In this document: in pieces, positions 25,271 through 33,385 of the stretch
Position numbering within the stretch: the stretch's first letter is position 1
Layout: every line of letters begins with the position of its first letter
Source of the DNA: Thermovibrio guaymasensis
GTDB lineage: Bacteria > Aquificota > Aquificia > Desulfurobacteriales > Desulfurobacteriaceae
Direction of reading: 5' to 3'
DNA: 64,000 nt
Assembly (NCBI RefSeq): GCF_003633715.1
Contig: NZ_RBIE01000001.1
Span: 667,331 to 731,330, forward strand
Translations under genes and position numbers: made by a program
Notes under the pieces: model-generated
Told to the model about the DNA's origin: nothing
Databases searched by the model: none
The model's input: the letters and a program-made list of their open reading frames with translations, nothing else

Positions 25271-26291
25271 GGTAGCCGTTTCGGGAATAAATGCCGTTGA
25301 TAACCCCGGCCCCGGCGTTGGCATTGCAAAGAGTTTGAAGGAGGGAGACAGGGAGCTCCGGGTCTTCGGCCTTGCCTATGACGCCATGGAGCCGGGAATC
25401 TACATGGACTGGCTGATAGACAAGAGTTTTATAATGCCCTACCCCAGTGAAGGAGAGGAGCTCTTCTTAAACCGGCTCCTCTACATTAAGGAAAAGTACG
25501 GCTTTGATGCAGTAATTCCCGCCCTTGACGCAGAGCTCCCCCTCTTCATAAAAGGCGCCCAGTACCTTGAAAACCTCGGGATAAAAACCTTCCTCCCGAC
25601 TCAGGAGCAGTTTAACTTAAGGGCTAAAGATAAACTCCCCGAAGTTGCCGAGAGAATAGGAGTTAAAGTTCCTAAGACAGTTGTCGTTACCTCATACGAG
25701 GAGCTCAGTAAAGCCGTCTCCGAGCTCGGCTTCCCTGTTATGATTAAGGGCATCTTCTACAAGGCCTACAAAGCCCAAAATATGGCTCAGGCTACCGCCT
25801 ACTTTAACTCAATAGTCAGTGAGTGGGGCTACCCGATAATCGTTCAGGAAGTAGTCTCCGGCGAGGAGATGAACGTTGTAGGGGTCGGAGACGGTGAGGG
25901 AGGGCACTTCGGCCTTGTGGGAATAAAAAAACTCTGGATAACCAGTCTCGGGAAAATCTGGACGGGAGTAACCGTGAAGAATGAAAAACTCCTTGAGGCC
26001 GCAGAGGGGTTTGTTTCGGCCTACTCTTGGAGGGGAGCCTTTGAGTTTGAATGTGTAGCCACCGATAGCGACATCTACCTGATTGAGATTAATCCCCGAT
26101 TTCCCGCGTGGGTTTACTTCTCAACGGGAGTCGGCGTAAACCTTCCCTACAGGCTCCTTCAGGCGGCTTTGGGAGTGGAACCCGAAAGGAGCTGGGATTA
26201 CGAGGCTGGAAAGCTCTACGTCCGCTACACCGACGACCTCGTTACCGACATGGATAGATTCCAGAAAATCATTACTTCCGGGGAGGTATAG
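25263..26291 (+). CDS. ATP-grasp ligase of unknown substrate
   Basis: A 342-residue protein of the carbamoyl-phosphate-synthase/PylC-like ATP-grasp type. An N-terminal Rossmann-like preATP domain (~1-115) is followed by the ATP-binding module with FPVMIKGIFYKA (phosphate-contacting Lys region), IVQEVVSGEE, and the Mg-binding EINPRFPAW near residue 275. Such enzymes join a carboxylate to an amine through an acyl phosphate. Its position between a PqqD-like protein and a Cys-rich peptide suggests either peptide modification or small-molecule ligation; the sequence does not decide which. Confidence 0.82.
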   Translation: MYKVAVSGINAVDNPGPGVGIAKSLKEGDRELRVFGLAYDAMEPGIYMDWLIDKSFIMPYPSEGEELFLNRLLYIKEKYGFDAVIPALDAELPLFIKGAQYLENLGIKTFLPTQEQFNLRAKDKLPEVAERIGVKVPKTVVVTSYEELSKAVSELGFPVMIKGIFYKAYKAQNMAQATAYFNSIVSEWGYPIIVQEVVSGEEMNVVGVGDGEGGHFGLVGIKKLWITSLGKIWTGVTVKNEKLLEAAEGFVSAYSWRGAFEFECVATDSDIYLIEINPRFPAWVYFSTGVGVNLPYRLLQAALGVEPERSWDYEAGKLYVRYTDDLVTDMDRFQKIITSGEV

Positions 26292-26292
26292 A

Positions 26293-26427
26293 ATGGGGCG
26301 CTTTCTGGCAGCCGCGGTTCTTTTGGGAATTCTTCTATTTAATCCCGGCTGCTGCCGTTGTCACTCCTGCGGAGAGGTCTGTCATCATCCCTGTAAGTGC
26401 TGTGTAAATCAAGATTTTAGGAGGTAA
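26293..26427 (+). CDS. 44-residue cysteine-rich peptide with N-terminal hydrophobic segment
   Basis: A short ORF filling the gap between the ATP-grasp and decarboxylase genes. The ATG at 26293 has GGGAGGT just upstream, and the gap is otherwise unexplained. Residues 4-16 are hydrophobic (signal or anchor), followed by CCRCHSCGEVCHHPCKCC, eight cysteines and three histidines within 18 residues, then a short polar tail. It could be a metal-binding lipoprotein-like peptide, a membrane-anchored metallothionein-like protein, or a ribosomal peptide substrate of the neighbouring enzymes. No lipobox of standard form is present (NPGC). Translation is likely from context but unproven. Confidence 0.65.
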   Translation: MGRFLAAAVLLGILLFNPGCCRCHSCGEVCHHPCKCCVNQDFRR

Positions 26428-26429
26428 AT

Positions 26430-27791
26430 ATGAAGAAACCCTATGAGAAGCCGGTAATTTTCAAGCTCAAAACCGGCTTTATGAATAAGTTCGGCGAAGG
26501 TTCCTATCTCTTAAAGAAAGTTCGCTCCAAGATAGAGGGTGTAAGTGTTGATGACCTCGTTAAAGAGTTCGGCTCTCCCCTCTTTGTCTTTTCCGAGAGG
26601 AAGTTGAGACAGAAGTTCCGTGAGCTAAAGAATGCCTTTGCTCTCCGTTACCCCAACGTTGAGTTCAGCTGGTCTTACAAGACCAACTACCTTGACGCTA
26701 TCTGTGCCATTCTCCACGATGAGGGGGAGACTGCCGAAGTTGTCTCAGAGTTTGAGTACGAGAAGGCAAGGAGGCTCGGAGTTCCTGGAAATAAAATCAT
26801 TTACAACGGTCCCTACAAGCCCCTTGATTCCCTGCGTGTTACAGTCAAAGAGGGGGCAAGGATTAACGTTGACCACTTTGAGGAGATAGCAGACCTTGAG
26901 CAGGTTGCTGACGAGTTGGGTACCAAGCCCCGTATAGGTATCAGGCTTAACATGGATATAGGGATTCAGCCCCAGTGGAGCCGTTTCGGCTTTAACCTTG
27001 AGAGCGGTCAGGCTTTGGACGCCGTTAAGCGAATTGCCGCCGGAGGCAAACTTGAGCTTGTGGGTCTCCACTGCCACATCGGTACCTTTATCCTTGAGCC
27101 CCGTGCCTACGAGCAGGAAGTTAAGAAGATGGTTGAGTTTGCTTACCGCGTTGAGGAGGAGTTCGGCTTCAAAATTGAGTACCTTGATATCGGAGGCGGT
27201 TTCCCCTCAAAGAACAAGCTCAGGGGAATTTACCTCCCTCCCGACGTTGCCGTTCCTTCAATTGATGAGTTTGCAGAAAGGGTCTGCAACGCTTTGCTAT
27301 CCTCCCTCCGTCCTGGAGATTACCCGAAGTTAATCCTTGAGAGTGGAAGGGCTATAGTTGATGAATCAGGCTACCTGATTACCACAGTTCACGCTGCAAA
27401 GAGAATGCCCGACGGCAGAAAAGCCTACGTCCTTGATGCGGGAGTAAACATCCTTTTTACCGCCTTTTGGTACCACTTTAACGTTGAGATTGACAGAGAA
27501 ATAAACGGTCCAGCCGAGCCCTGCATTCTCTACGGTCCCCTGTGTATGAACATTGATGTTGTTGACGATATGGTTCAACTCCCTCCCCTTCCTAGGGGAA
27601 CGAGGTTAATTCTTTCTCCCGTAGGCGCATACAACGTTACCCAGTGGATGCAGTTTATCAGGTACAGGCCCAACGTCGTTTTAATCGGGGAAAACGGAGA
27701 GGTTGAGCTAATCAGGAAGGCCGAGGACCTTTCTGACATAGTCAAAAGAGAGAGACTCCCCGAAAGGTTGGAGCTGAAATGGAAAGGTTAA
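26430..27791 (+). CDS. PLP-dependent LysA-like (fold type III) decarboxylase
   Basis: A 453-residue protein of the diaminopimelate/ornithine decarboxylase class. The PLP lysine lies in FSWSYKTNYL near residue 83, LVGLHCHIGT holds the ring-stacking His, and YLDIGGGFP supplies the phosphate loop. The C-terminal barrel ends with VGAYNVTQWMQF and keeps GPLCMNIDVV, where LysA enzymes have GPxCxSxD. It differs from housekeeping LysA in its ~45-residue N-terminal extension beginning MKKPYEKPVIFKLKTG, which resembles YxxPxI-type RiPP leader peptides. It starts 2 nt after the stop of the Cys-rich peptide gene, whose end supplies the AGGAGGT ribosome site. Its substrate is unknown. Confidence 0.8.
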   Translation: MKKPYEKPVIFKLKTGFMNKFGEGSYLLKKVRSKIEGVSVDDLVKEFGSPLFVFSERKLRQKFRELKNAFALRYPNVEFSWSYKTNYLDAICAILHDEGETAEVVSEFEYEKARRLGVPGNKIIYNGPYKPLDSLRVTVKEGARINVDHFEEIADLEQVADELGTKPRIGIRLNMDIGIQPQWSRFGFNLESGQALDAVKRIAAGGKLELVGLHCHIGTFILEPRAYEQEVKKMVEFAYRVEEEFGFKIEYLDIGGGFPSKNKLRGIYLPPDVAVPSIDEFAERVCNALLSSLRPGDYPKLILESGRAIVDESGYLITTVHAAKRMPDGRKAYVLDAGVNILFTAFWYHFNVEIDREINGPAEPCILYGPLCMNIDVVDDMVQLPPLPRGTRLILSPVGAYNVTQWMQFIRYRPNVVLIGENGEVELIRKAEDLSDIVKRERLPERLELKWKG

Positions 27792-29845
27792 AAAACTACT
27801 TTCTCCCTATTCTGAGGAGCTACTCGGCGGTTCTCTTTAACTCAAGTTTCTTGGGAGGAGGGGCTCTCCTCCTTCTAACCTTTTTAAACCCTAACCTCGG
27901 TTTAGGAGGTTTGGTTGCCGTTATTTCGGCCTACCTCTTTGCCAGGTTAATCAGCTTTAAGAGGGAGTTCCTTCGCCTTGACTACTACATCTACAATCCC
28001 CTTCTGGTGGGCCTTTCCCTAGGTTATCTCTTTAAAGTTTCCTTTCTCAGCCTCCTTTTCTTTGCGGTTGCCGGAGTTATGACCTTTCTCTTAACCTACG
28101 CCCTCTCTTCTCTCTTTTCCTACTACCTTAAACTTCCCGTCCTCAGCGTTCCCTTCGTTATAGGGAGTTCCCTCCTCTACCTGGCGAGCGTAAAGTTCAG
28201 CAACCTTTTTGCAGTAAACCTCTATCCCCACGGAGCTCCCCCCTTTTCTTTTAACCTGCCCCTGCCCCTTGAGGGCTACTTAAAATCCCTCGGGGCAATC
28301 TTCTTCGTCCCAGATTCATTTGCCGGCTTTGTTATTTTCCTTGTTCTCCTAATGGTTTCTCGGATTCTCCTCTTCCTTTCACTTTTGGGCTACTTCTCGG
28401 GAGCTCTCTTCCAGGCCCTCTTAACTGGTTCAACCTACCACGCTTTCTCCGATACCTCTGCCTTCAACTACATCCTTACCTCAATGGCGGTAGGCGGTGT
28501 TTTCCTTATTCCCTCTTTAAGGAGCTACAAGTTTGCCCTCCTCTCCTCTCTCATTGCCGTTCCTTTAAGTGCCGGTGCCAAGGTCTTCTGGGAGAGCTAC
28601 GGACTTCCCGTCTTTGCCATACCCTTTAACATCTCAACTCACATGCTCCTCTACGTTTTAATCGCCATTAGCTACTACTCTGTTGTAAAGATTTACAAGG
28701 GAACTCCCGAAAGGACCCTTGACTACTACCTTACCTACCAGAGGAGATTTCCCTTTACCGGCAGGGAGCTCCTGCCGCCCTTCTCAGGAAGGTGGACTGT
28801 CTGGCAATCCTTTGACGGCCGATGGACCCATAAAGGCCCCTGGAGGTACGCCCTTGACTTCGTTATTACCGATGAAGAGGGTAAGACCTATAAGGGGGAG
28901 GGCCTCTACCTTACCGACTACTACGCCTTCGGTAAACCCGTTCTCTCTCCCGTTGACGGTGAGGTCGTCTCTGTGGTCTCAAACCTTCCCGATAACCCTC
29001 CCGGGAAGGCCGACAAAGAGAACAACTGGGGCAATTACGTTCTAATCTACGACAGAAGAGGCTTTTACGTTCTCCTGTGCCACTTTAAGCAGAACTCTAT
29101 CAGGGTAAAACCGGGAGAACACGTTGTTAAGGGTACTCTCTTGGGACAGTGTGGGAACTCTGGCTACTCTCCCCAGCCCCACATCCACCTTCACGTTCAG
29201 CTCCTTCCCCATTTGGGAGCCCCCACAGTTCCCTTTAACCTTGCCTCTTACCTGTCGGGGGAGTTTTTCTACGACTGTGGGGTGCCTGAAGAGGGGCAGG
29301 AGGTTGAGCCGGTTTACCCCGATAAATCTCTCTTTAACCGCCTCAACCTTCTGATTGACCAGGAGATGGAGTTTACCGTTTCAGAGTTAGGAAAGGAGTT
29401 TCCTCTCAAACTCAAGGTTAAGATGGCTCCGGAGGGGACCTTTTACCTTACCGACGGCCTTGCTAAGCTTTACTTTGGAATAGAGAACTCTACTTTCTAC
29501 TTCTACCATTTTGAGGGAGATAGTTCCTCTCCTCTCAGGTATTTCTTCTTTTCCGCTCCAAAAATTCCACTTATCGGCCGTCAGGGGATTATCTGGAAGG
29601 ATTATCTACCCCTCCTAACTCTCTCTTCAAAATTGAGGAGGGAGCTCTACCTTTTTCTCTCTTCCTTCAAGTACGGCCTCTTTGAGGTTAAGGTTGAGAG
29701 TTCCTTTATCTCTTCTGAAAAGGTCTCTTCTGATATACTTCTGCCGGGAGGAGAGAAGGAGAGAGCTTGCCTTCTGATAGCTCCCGACTTTGGATTTGAA
29801 GAGATCTGCTTTGGAAATAAAGTAACAATAAGGAGGAAGAGATGA
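27779..29845 (+). CDS. Urea-transporter-like membrane domain fused to M23 peptidase-like domain
   Basis: A 688-residue fusion. Residues ~1-310 form about ten hydrophobic helices in the pattern of the urea transporter (UT) family. Residues ~330-480 form an M23/LytM-like domain with GNYVLIYDRR, LCHFK, GQCGNSGYSPQPHIHLHVQL and the HxH zinc pair. The usual first-ligand motif HxxxD is replaced by RYALD (preceded by HKGPW), so catalysis is uncertain. A ~200-residue beta-rich C-terminal region follows. The ATG at 27779 overlaps the decarboxylase gene by 13 nt. Such UT-M23 fusions exist in other anaerobes but I know of no characterised one; it may move a small molecule across the inner membrane. Confidence 0.75.
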   Translation: MERLKNYFLPILRSYSAVLFNSSFLGGGALLLLTFLNPNLGLGGLVAVISAYLFARLISFKREFLRLDYYIYNPLLVGLSLGYLFKVSFLSLLFFAVAGVMTFLLTYALSSLFSYYLKLPVLSVPFVIGSSLLYLASVKFSNLFAVNLYPHGAPPFSFNLPLPLEGYLKSLGAIFFVPDSFAGFVIFLVLLMVSRILLFLSLLGYFSGALFQALLTGSTYHAFSDTSAFNYILTSMAVGGVFLIPSLRSYKFALLSSLIAVPLSAGAKVFWESYGLPVFAIPFNISTHMLLYVLIAISYYSVVKIYKGTPERTLDYYLTYQRRFPFTGRELLPPFSGRWTVWQSFDGRWTHKGPWRYALDFVITDEEGKTYKGEGLYLTDYYAFGKPVLSPVDGEVVSVVSNLPDNPPGKADKENNWGNYVLIYDRRGFYVLLCHFKQNSIRVKPGEHVVKGTLLGQCGNSGYSPQPHIHLHVQLLPHLGAPTVPFNLASYLSGEFFYDCGVPEEGQEVEPVYPDKSLFNRLNLLIDQEMEFTVSELGKEFPLKLKVKMAPEGTFYLTDGLAKLYFGIENSTFYFYHFEGDSSSPLRYFFFSAPKIPLIGRQGIIWKDYLPLLTLSSKLRRELYLFLSSFKYGLFEVKVESSFISSEKVSSDILLPGGEKERACLLIAPDFGFEEICFGNKVTIRRKR

Positions 29846-30726
29846 GAAAGCTAATCGGAGTTCTTACAGTTTCACTTCTCTTTTCTGCACCTGCCCTTTC
29901 TCAGGAAATTCACGGTTACGAAGCCATCTACGGCAGCTACGTTAACTACTCAGGTTCAGGAATTAAGGACTACGGCTATTCCGGAACCGCGTACCTTGCA
30001 GTTGGAGATGGGAAGGAGCATTCCCTTCAGGCTGGCTACTCTTATACTAAAATCAAGTACAAGAGTGCTCCAGACCTTAATCAGAACGAATTTACTCTGG
30101 CCTATTCAAATACAAATGGAATCCTGAAAAACCACACTTTTACCTTCGGTGGTCACTACATTGACTCTGATGACGACTTAACCGATGGTGGATATGCCCT
30201 CTTTTTTGACGGAACTTACTCGAGCTACTCAAAAACTTACCCTTACGCTTTTAACTGGTCTGGTGGCCTTGGTTTTTACTACACCAGATACCCCAATACT
30301 GTTGACTTCTACGTTTTCCAGCTTACTCCCCATGCAACCTTGAAACTATTTTCTGACTATAAAAAGGGAGCTCTCTACCTTGACCTTACCGGTTACGGGA
30401 TTCACGTTGATAAGAGTTCCCAGGTTGGCCTTTCAAAGAGCAACTACTACTCCCTTGAGGGAACTCTCAGATATTACTACGGCCGATACGACTTTAAAGT
30501 GGGCGGCTGGGTCGGTCAGCAGGTCTTTGCAGTTAAGAAAGGAGGTTTTATCGTCTATAACCTGTCTGAGAAGTACAAGGGAGGAGCAGAACTTGAGACT
30601 GGCTACACTTTTAAGAATGGCCTGAGATTTTCATTCAACGTTAGCTATAACAAGTATAAGGAACTTTCTACCGATAATTCGGTTAACCAGACTGTAATTA
30701 CCGCCTCCCTTGGGTACAGATTTTAG
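29842..30726 (+). CDS. Outer-membrane beta-barrel protein
   Basis: A 294-residue protein with a signal peptide (MRKLIGVLTVSLLFSAPALS, cut before QEI) and alternating-hydrophobic, Tyr/Gly-rich strands through to a C-terminal ASLGYRF. The terminal Phe is the Bam recognition signal for outer-membrane barrels. About 12-14 strands are likely by eye. It overlaps the UT-M23 gene by 4 nt. Being in the same operon, it may be the outer-membrane channel or receptor for the operon's product. Confidence 0.75.
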   Translation: MRKLIGVLTVSLLFSAPALSQEIHGYEAIYGSYVNYSGSGIKDYGYSGTAYLAVGDGKEHSLQAGYSYTKIKYKSAPDLNQNEFTLAYSNTNGILKNHTFTFGGHYIDSDDDLTDGGYALFFDGTYSSYSKTYPYAFNWSGGLGFYYTRYPNTVDFYVFQLTPHATLKLFSDYKKGALYLDLTGYGIHVDKSSQVGLSKSNYYSLEGTLRYYYGRYDFKVGGWVGQQVFAVKKGGFIVYNLSEKYKGGAELETGYTFKNGLRFSFNVSYNKYKELSTDNSVNQTVITASLGYRF

Positions 30727-30735
30727 GGGGAGGAG

Positions 30736-31389
30736 ATGTTCCTGAGAGTATTTGTCCTCCTTCTCCTCATCTTCTCCTCCATTGCCTACTCTATGGACTA
30801 TGAGGAAATTAAGAGCTCCTATAGCCGTTCTTACTTCTACGAGAAGAGTGGAGATTACGAGGATGCGATAAAGGCCTTAATGCCGGTCTATAAAAGTTTC
30901 CCAAACGGCTATACCGTTAATCTCAGGCTTGGGTGGCTCTACTACCTTGCAAAGAAGTACGCAAACTCCGAGTTTCACTACAAGAAGGCTCTTCAAGTAA
31001 TTCCCTCGTCGGTTGAGGCCATGCTTGGCCTCACCCTTCCCTATATGGCTCAGGGAAAGTGGTCCGATACTGAAGCTCTCTGCTACAGGATTCTCAGAAT
31101 TGACTACTACAACTACTACGGAAATCTTAGGCTCTCTTACGTTCTGAGAATGGAGGGTAAGCACTCCATTGCGGAGGCCGTTGATAGGAAGATGCTGTCT
31201 CTCTATCCTGCAGATGTTAATTTCCTCCTTGAGCTAGCTCTCTCTCTTTATCACCAGGGAAAAATTGCTTATGCTAAAAGTCTTTTTCAAGACGTTCTCA
31301 TTCTTGAACCTGAAAACCTTCTAGCCAAAGATTATTTAAAAAAGCTTAATGAAAAACTTAAGACTGGTAAGGTGGAAGAGAAAGAGTAA
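30736..31389 (+). CDS. Exported TPR protein
   Basis: A 217-residue protein with a signal peptide (hydrophobic residues 3-17, probable cut near YSM) and about four tetratricopeptide repeats, for example SYFYEKSGDYEDAIKALMPV, LGWLYYLAKKYANSEFHYKK and ALSLYHQGKIAYAKSLFQDV. Probably a periplasmic adaptor. It is the last gene of the sigma-54 operon, 9 nt after the beta-barrel gene; GGGGGAGGAG precedes the ATG. A strong hairpin follows its stop. Confidence 0.78.
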   Translation: MFLRVFVLLLLIFSSIAYSMDYEEIKSSYSRSYFYEKSGDYEDAIKALMPVYKSFPNGYTVNLRLGWLYYLAKKYANSEFHYKKALQVIPSSVEAMLGLTLPYMAQGKWSDTEALCYRILRIDYYNYYGNLRLSYVLRMEGKHSIAEAVDRKMLSLYPADVNFLLELALSLYHQGKIAYAKSLFQDVLILEPENLLAKDYLKKLNEKLKTGKVEEKE

Positions 31390-31390
31390 A

Positions 31391-31420
31391 TTAAGGGGGA
31401 ATTACTCCCCCTTTAATCTT
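31391..31420 (+). terminator. Hairpin terminator ending the sigma-54 operon
   Basis: Two bases after the TPR gene stop, AAGGGGGA (31393-31400) pairs with TCCCCCTT (31406-31413) around the loop ATTAC, with a TTAA extension and a T-rich tail (TCTTTT). The right arm is also the last codons of purD, which converges from the other side, so the element may stop transcription both ways. Confidence 0.75.
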
Positions 31421-32682
31421 TTAATGGCTTTTAATCCTATATCCTTTCTGTAGTGCATTCCTTCAAAGTGAATCTTCTCAACTGCTCTGTAAACCCTTTC
31501 CCTTGCTTCGAAGATGTCTTTTCCAAGAGCTGTTACGTTTAAAACCCTTCCCCCGTTAGTTACTAACTTACCATTTTCAATCTTTGTTCCTGCATGGAAA
31601 ACAACTACTGTAGGTATTTTTTCCGCCTCTTCAATTCCGGTTATTACTTTTCCCTTTTCGTATTTGCCCGGATAACCTTTTGAAGCAAGAACTACGCATA
31701 TTGAAGTTTCCGGCTTCCACTTTAACTCATCAACCAGTTTACCCTCTGAAACGCTCATGCAAACTTCAAAGAGATCGCTGTCAAGTCTCCTCAGTATTGC
31801 CTGTGCTTCCGGGTCACCAAATCTTACGTTAAACTCAAGGACTTTCACCCCTTCGTCTGTAACCATTAATCCGGCGTAGAGGACTCCCTTGAAAGGATGT
31901 CCTTCCTTTCTCATTCCTTTTAGGATTGGCTTTATTACTCTTTCCTGAACTTCCCTTTCAAGCTCTTCCGATAGAACAGGTGCCGGAGAGTAGGCTCCCA
32001 TTCCTCCGGTGTTTGGGCCTTTATCTCCGTCAAAGACGGCCTTGTGGTCCTGAGCCGTTGCAAGGGGAATAAACCTTTTCCCATCGGTTATTACAAGGTA
32101 GGAGGCCTCCTCTCCAAAGAGACAATCCTCTATAACTACTTTATCTCCTGCACTTCCAAATACCTTTTCTACCATTATCTTTTCTATAGCTTTTATAGCT
32201 TCTTCAACGCTTTTTGCAACAACTACTCCTTTACCTGCAGCAAGGCCGTCGGCTTTAACTACTATTGGAGCTCCCTTTTCCTCAACGTACCTCTTTGCCT
32301 CCTCTGGATTGCTGAAGACCTTAAAGTCTGCGGTAGGAACTCCGTACTTCTTCATCATCTCCTTTGCAAAGGCCTTACTTCCCTCAAGCCTTGCTGCCTG
32401 TTTACTCGGGCCGAAAATCTTTAGTCCTCTACTTTCAAATTCATCAACTATTCCGGCAACTAATGGTGCTTCTGGTCCTACAACTGTAAGGTCTATCCCC
32501 TCTTTCTCTGCAAAATCTGCAAGGGCTTTGATTTCTGTTACTGGTATGTCAATACACTGACCTATTTGGGCTATTCCCGGGTTTCCTGGAGCTCCGTAAA
32601 CCTTACTGACTTTTCCACTTTGAGCCAACTTCCATGCTAAGGCGTGTTCCCTTCCTCCGCTTCCAACTACAAGCACCTTCAT
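31402..32682 (-). CDS. purD: Phosphoribosylamine-glycine ligase
   Basis: A 426-residue ATP-grasp enzyme for the second step of purine synthesis (GAR synthetase). It has the N-terminal VLVVGSGGREHAL motif, the DGLAAGKGV ATP-binding loop, GPNTGGMGAYSP, and EFNVRFGDPE with the Mg-binding residues. It is the last gene of a minus-strand run that begins at xer. The stop codon lies in the loop side of the shared terminator hairpin. Confidence 0.96.
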   Translation of the reverse strand: MKVLVVGSGGREHALAWKLAQSGKVSKVYGAPGNPGIAQIGQCIDIPVTEIKALADFAEKEGIDLTVVGPEAPLVAGIVDEFESRGLKIFGPSKQAARLEGSKAFAKEMMKKYGVPTADFKVFSNPEEAKRYVEEKGAPIVVKADGLAAGKGVVVAKSVEEAIKAIEKIMVEKVFGSAGDKVVIEDCLFGEEASYLVITDGKRFIPLATAQDHKAVFDGDKGPNTGGMGAYSPAPVLSEELEREVQERVIKPILKGMRKEGHPFKGVLYAGLMVTDEGVKVLEFNVRFGDPEAQAILRRLDSDLFEVCMSVSEGKLVDELKWKPETSICVVLASKGYPGKYEKGKVITGIEEAEKIPTVVVFHAGTKIENGKLVTNGGRVLNVTALGKDIFEARERVYRAVEKIHFEGMHYRKDIGLKAIKRLKGE

Positions 32683-32719
32683 CCTTTAGCTCCCTGCAAA
32701 ATTTTTTCAGCCAATTATC

Positions 32720-33385
32720 TTATATTGATTTCTCTTTATCAACTTCAAACCTTATCTCTACCCTTTCTAAAGGACTTTCTATTCCTTTTAAAGTCTTTAT
32801 ATATCCTTCAATGACTCCCCTCAAACTATCCTGAACGAACTTCTTAAGAGGGATTTTCTTCCCGTTTACAAGTAGTAAAACCCTTTCTTTCCTCTTTATA
32901 AACTTCTCCTCTATGAACTGGGCTACTTCTTCTGGTCTCTCTATAGAGAACCTCTTTAGTCCTTTTCCTTCTACTGGGAAATCAGAGACTACACCAATTA
33001 CCCCTTCAAGTTCTCTGTAGAGGGCTTTATCCTTGAACTCTTTCCTTACAACCTCTATTTTTGGAACTTTAGATCTCTTAAACCCTTCACAGATTACAAC
33101 GTCGTAGTTACTAAAGAGGAGGAATGATAAGTAGAGAGGGTCTCTATCCTCTAAATCCATAAAGAGGATAGCCCTTTCTGGCTCAACCAGTCCTACTGCT
33201 TCTGTTCCTGCCCTCTTATACTTATAGGTATCGCTTCCCTCTCTGTCCTTTATTAAACCTTTGTGTTTTGTTGATTTTAGAACGGCTACTCTGTATCCTT
33301 TCCTAGTGAGAATTTCAACGACTTTCGTTGCAAAGGTCGTCTTACCGCTGTTGTGGTAGCCGACAAAGGTTATTACAGGAACCAT
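32720..33385 (-). CDS. mobB: Molybdopterin-guanine dinucleotide biosynthesis protein B-like GTPase
   Basis: A 221-residue protein. The N-terminal ~160 residues are MobB-like: P-loop FVGYHNSGKTTF, ATKVVEIL, KSTKHKG, a SDTYKYKRAG motif, and VVICEGFKRS. MobB assists guanylation of molybdopterin. A C-terminal tail of ~60 residues beyond the usual MobB end (LLLVNGKKIPLKKFVQDSLRG) is of unknown role and is also seen in some MobB homologues. The ATG at 33385 overlaps the stop of the lytic transglycosylase gene, with GGAGG just upstream. It implies molybdenum or tungsten enzymes in the organism. Confidence 0.82.
   Translation of the reverse strand: MVPVITFVGYHNSGKTTFATKVVEILTRKGYRVAVLKSTKHKGLIKDREGSDTYKYKRAGTEAVGLVEPERAILFMDLEDRDPLYLSFLLFSNYDVVICEGFKRSKVPKIEVVRKEFKDKALYRELEGVIGVVSDFPVEGKGLKRFSIERPEEVAQFIEEKFIKRKERVLLLVNGKKIPLKKFVQDSLRGVIEGYIKTLKGIESPLERVEIRFEVDKEKSI

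Noticed and set aside
26430-27791. Assignment of the PLP enzyme as housekeeping lysA
   Set aside because: The long leader-like N-terminal tail and its place in a sigma-54 operon make a dedicated, different substrate more likely; symbol left empty.
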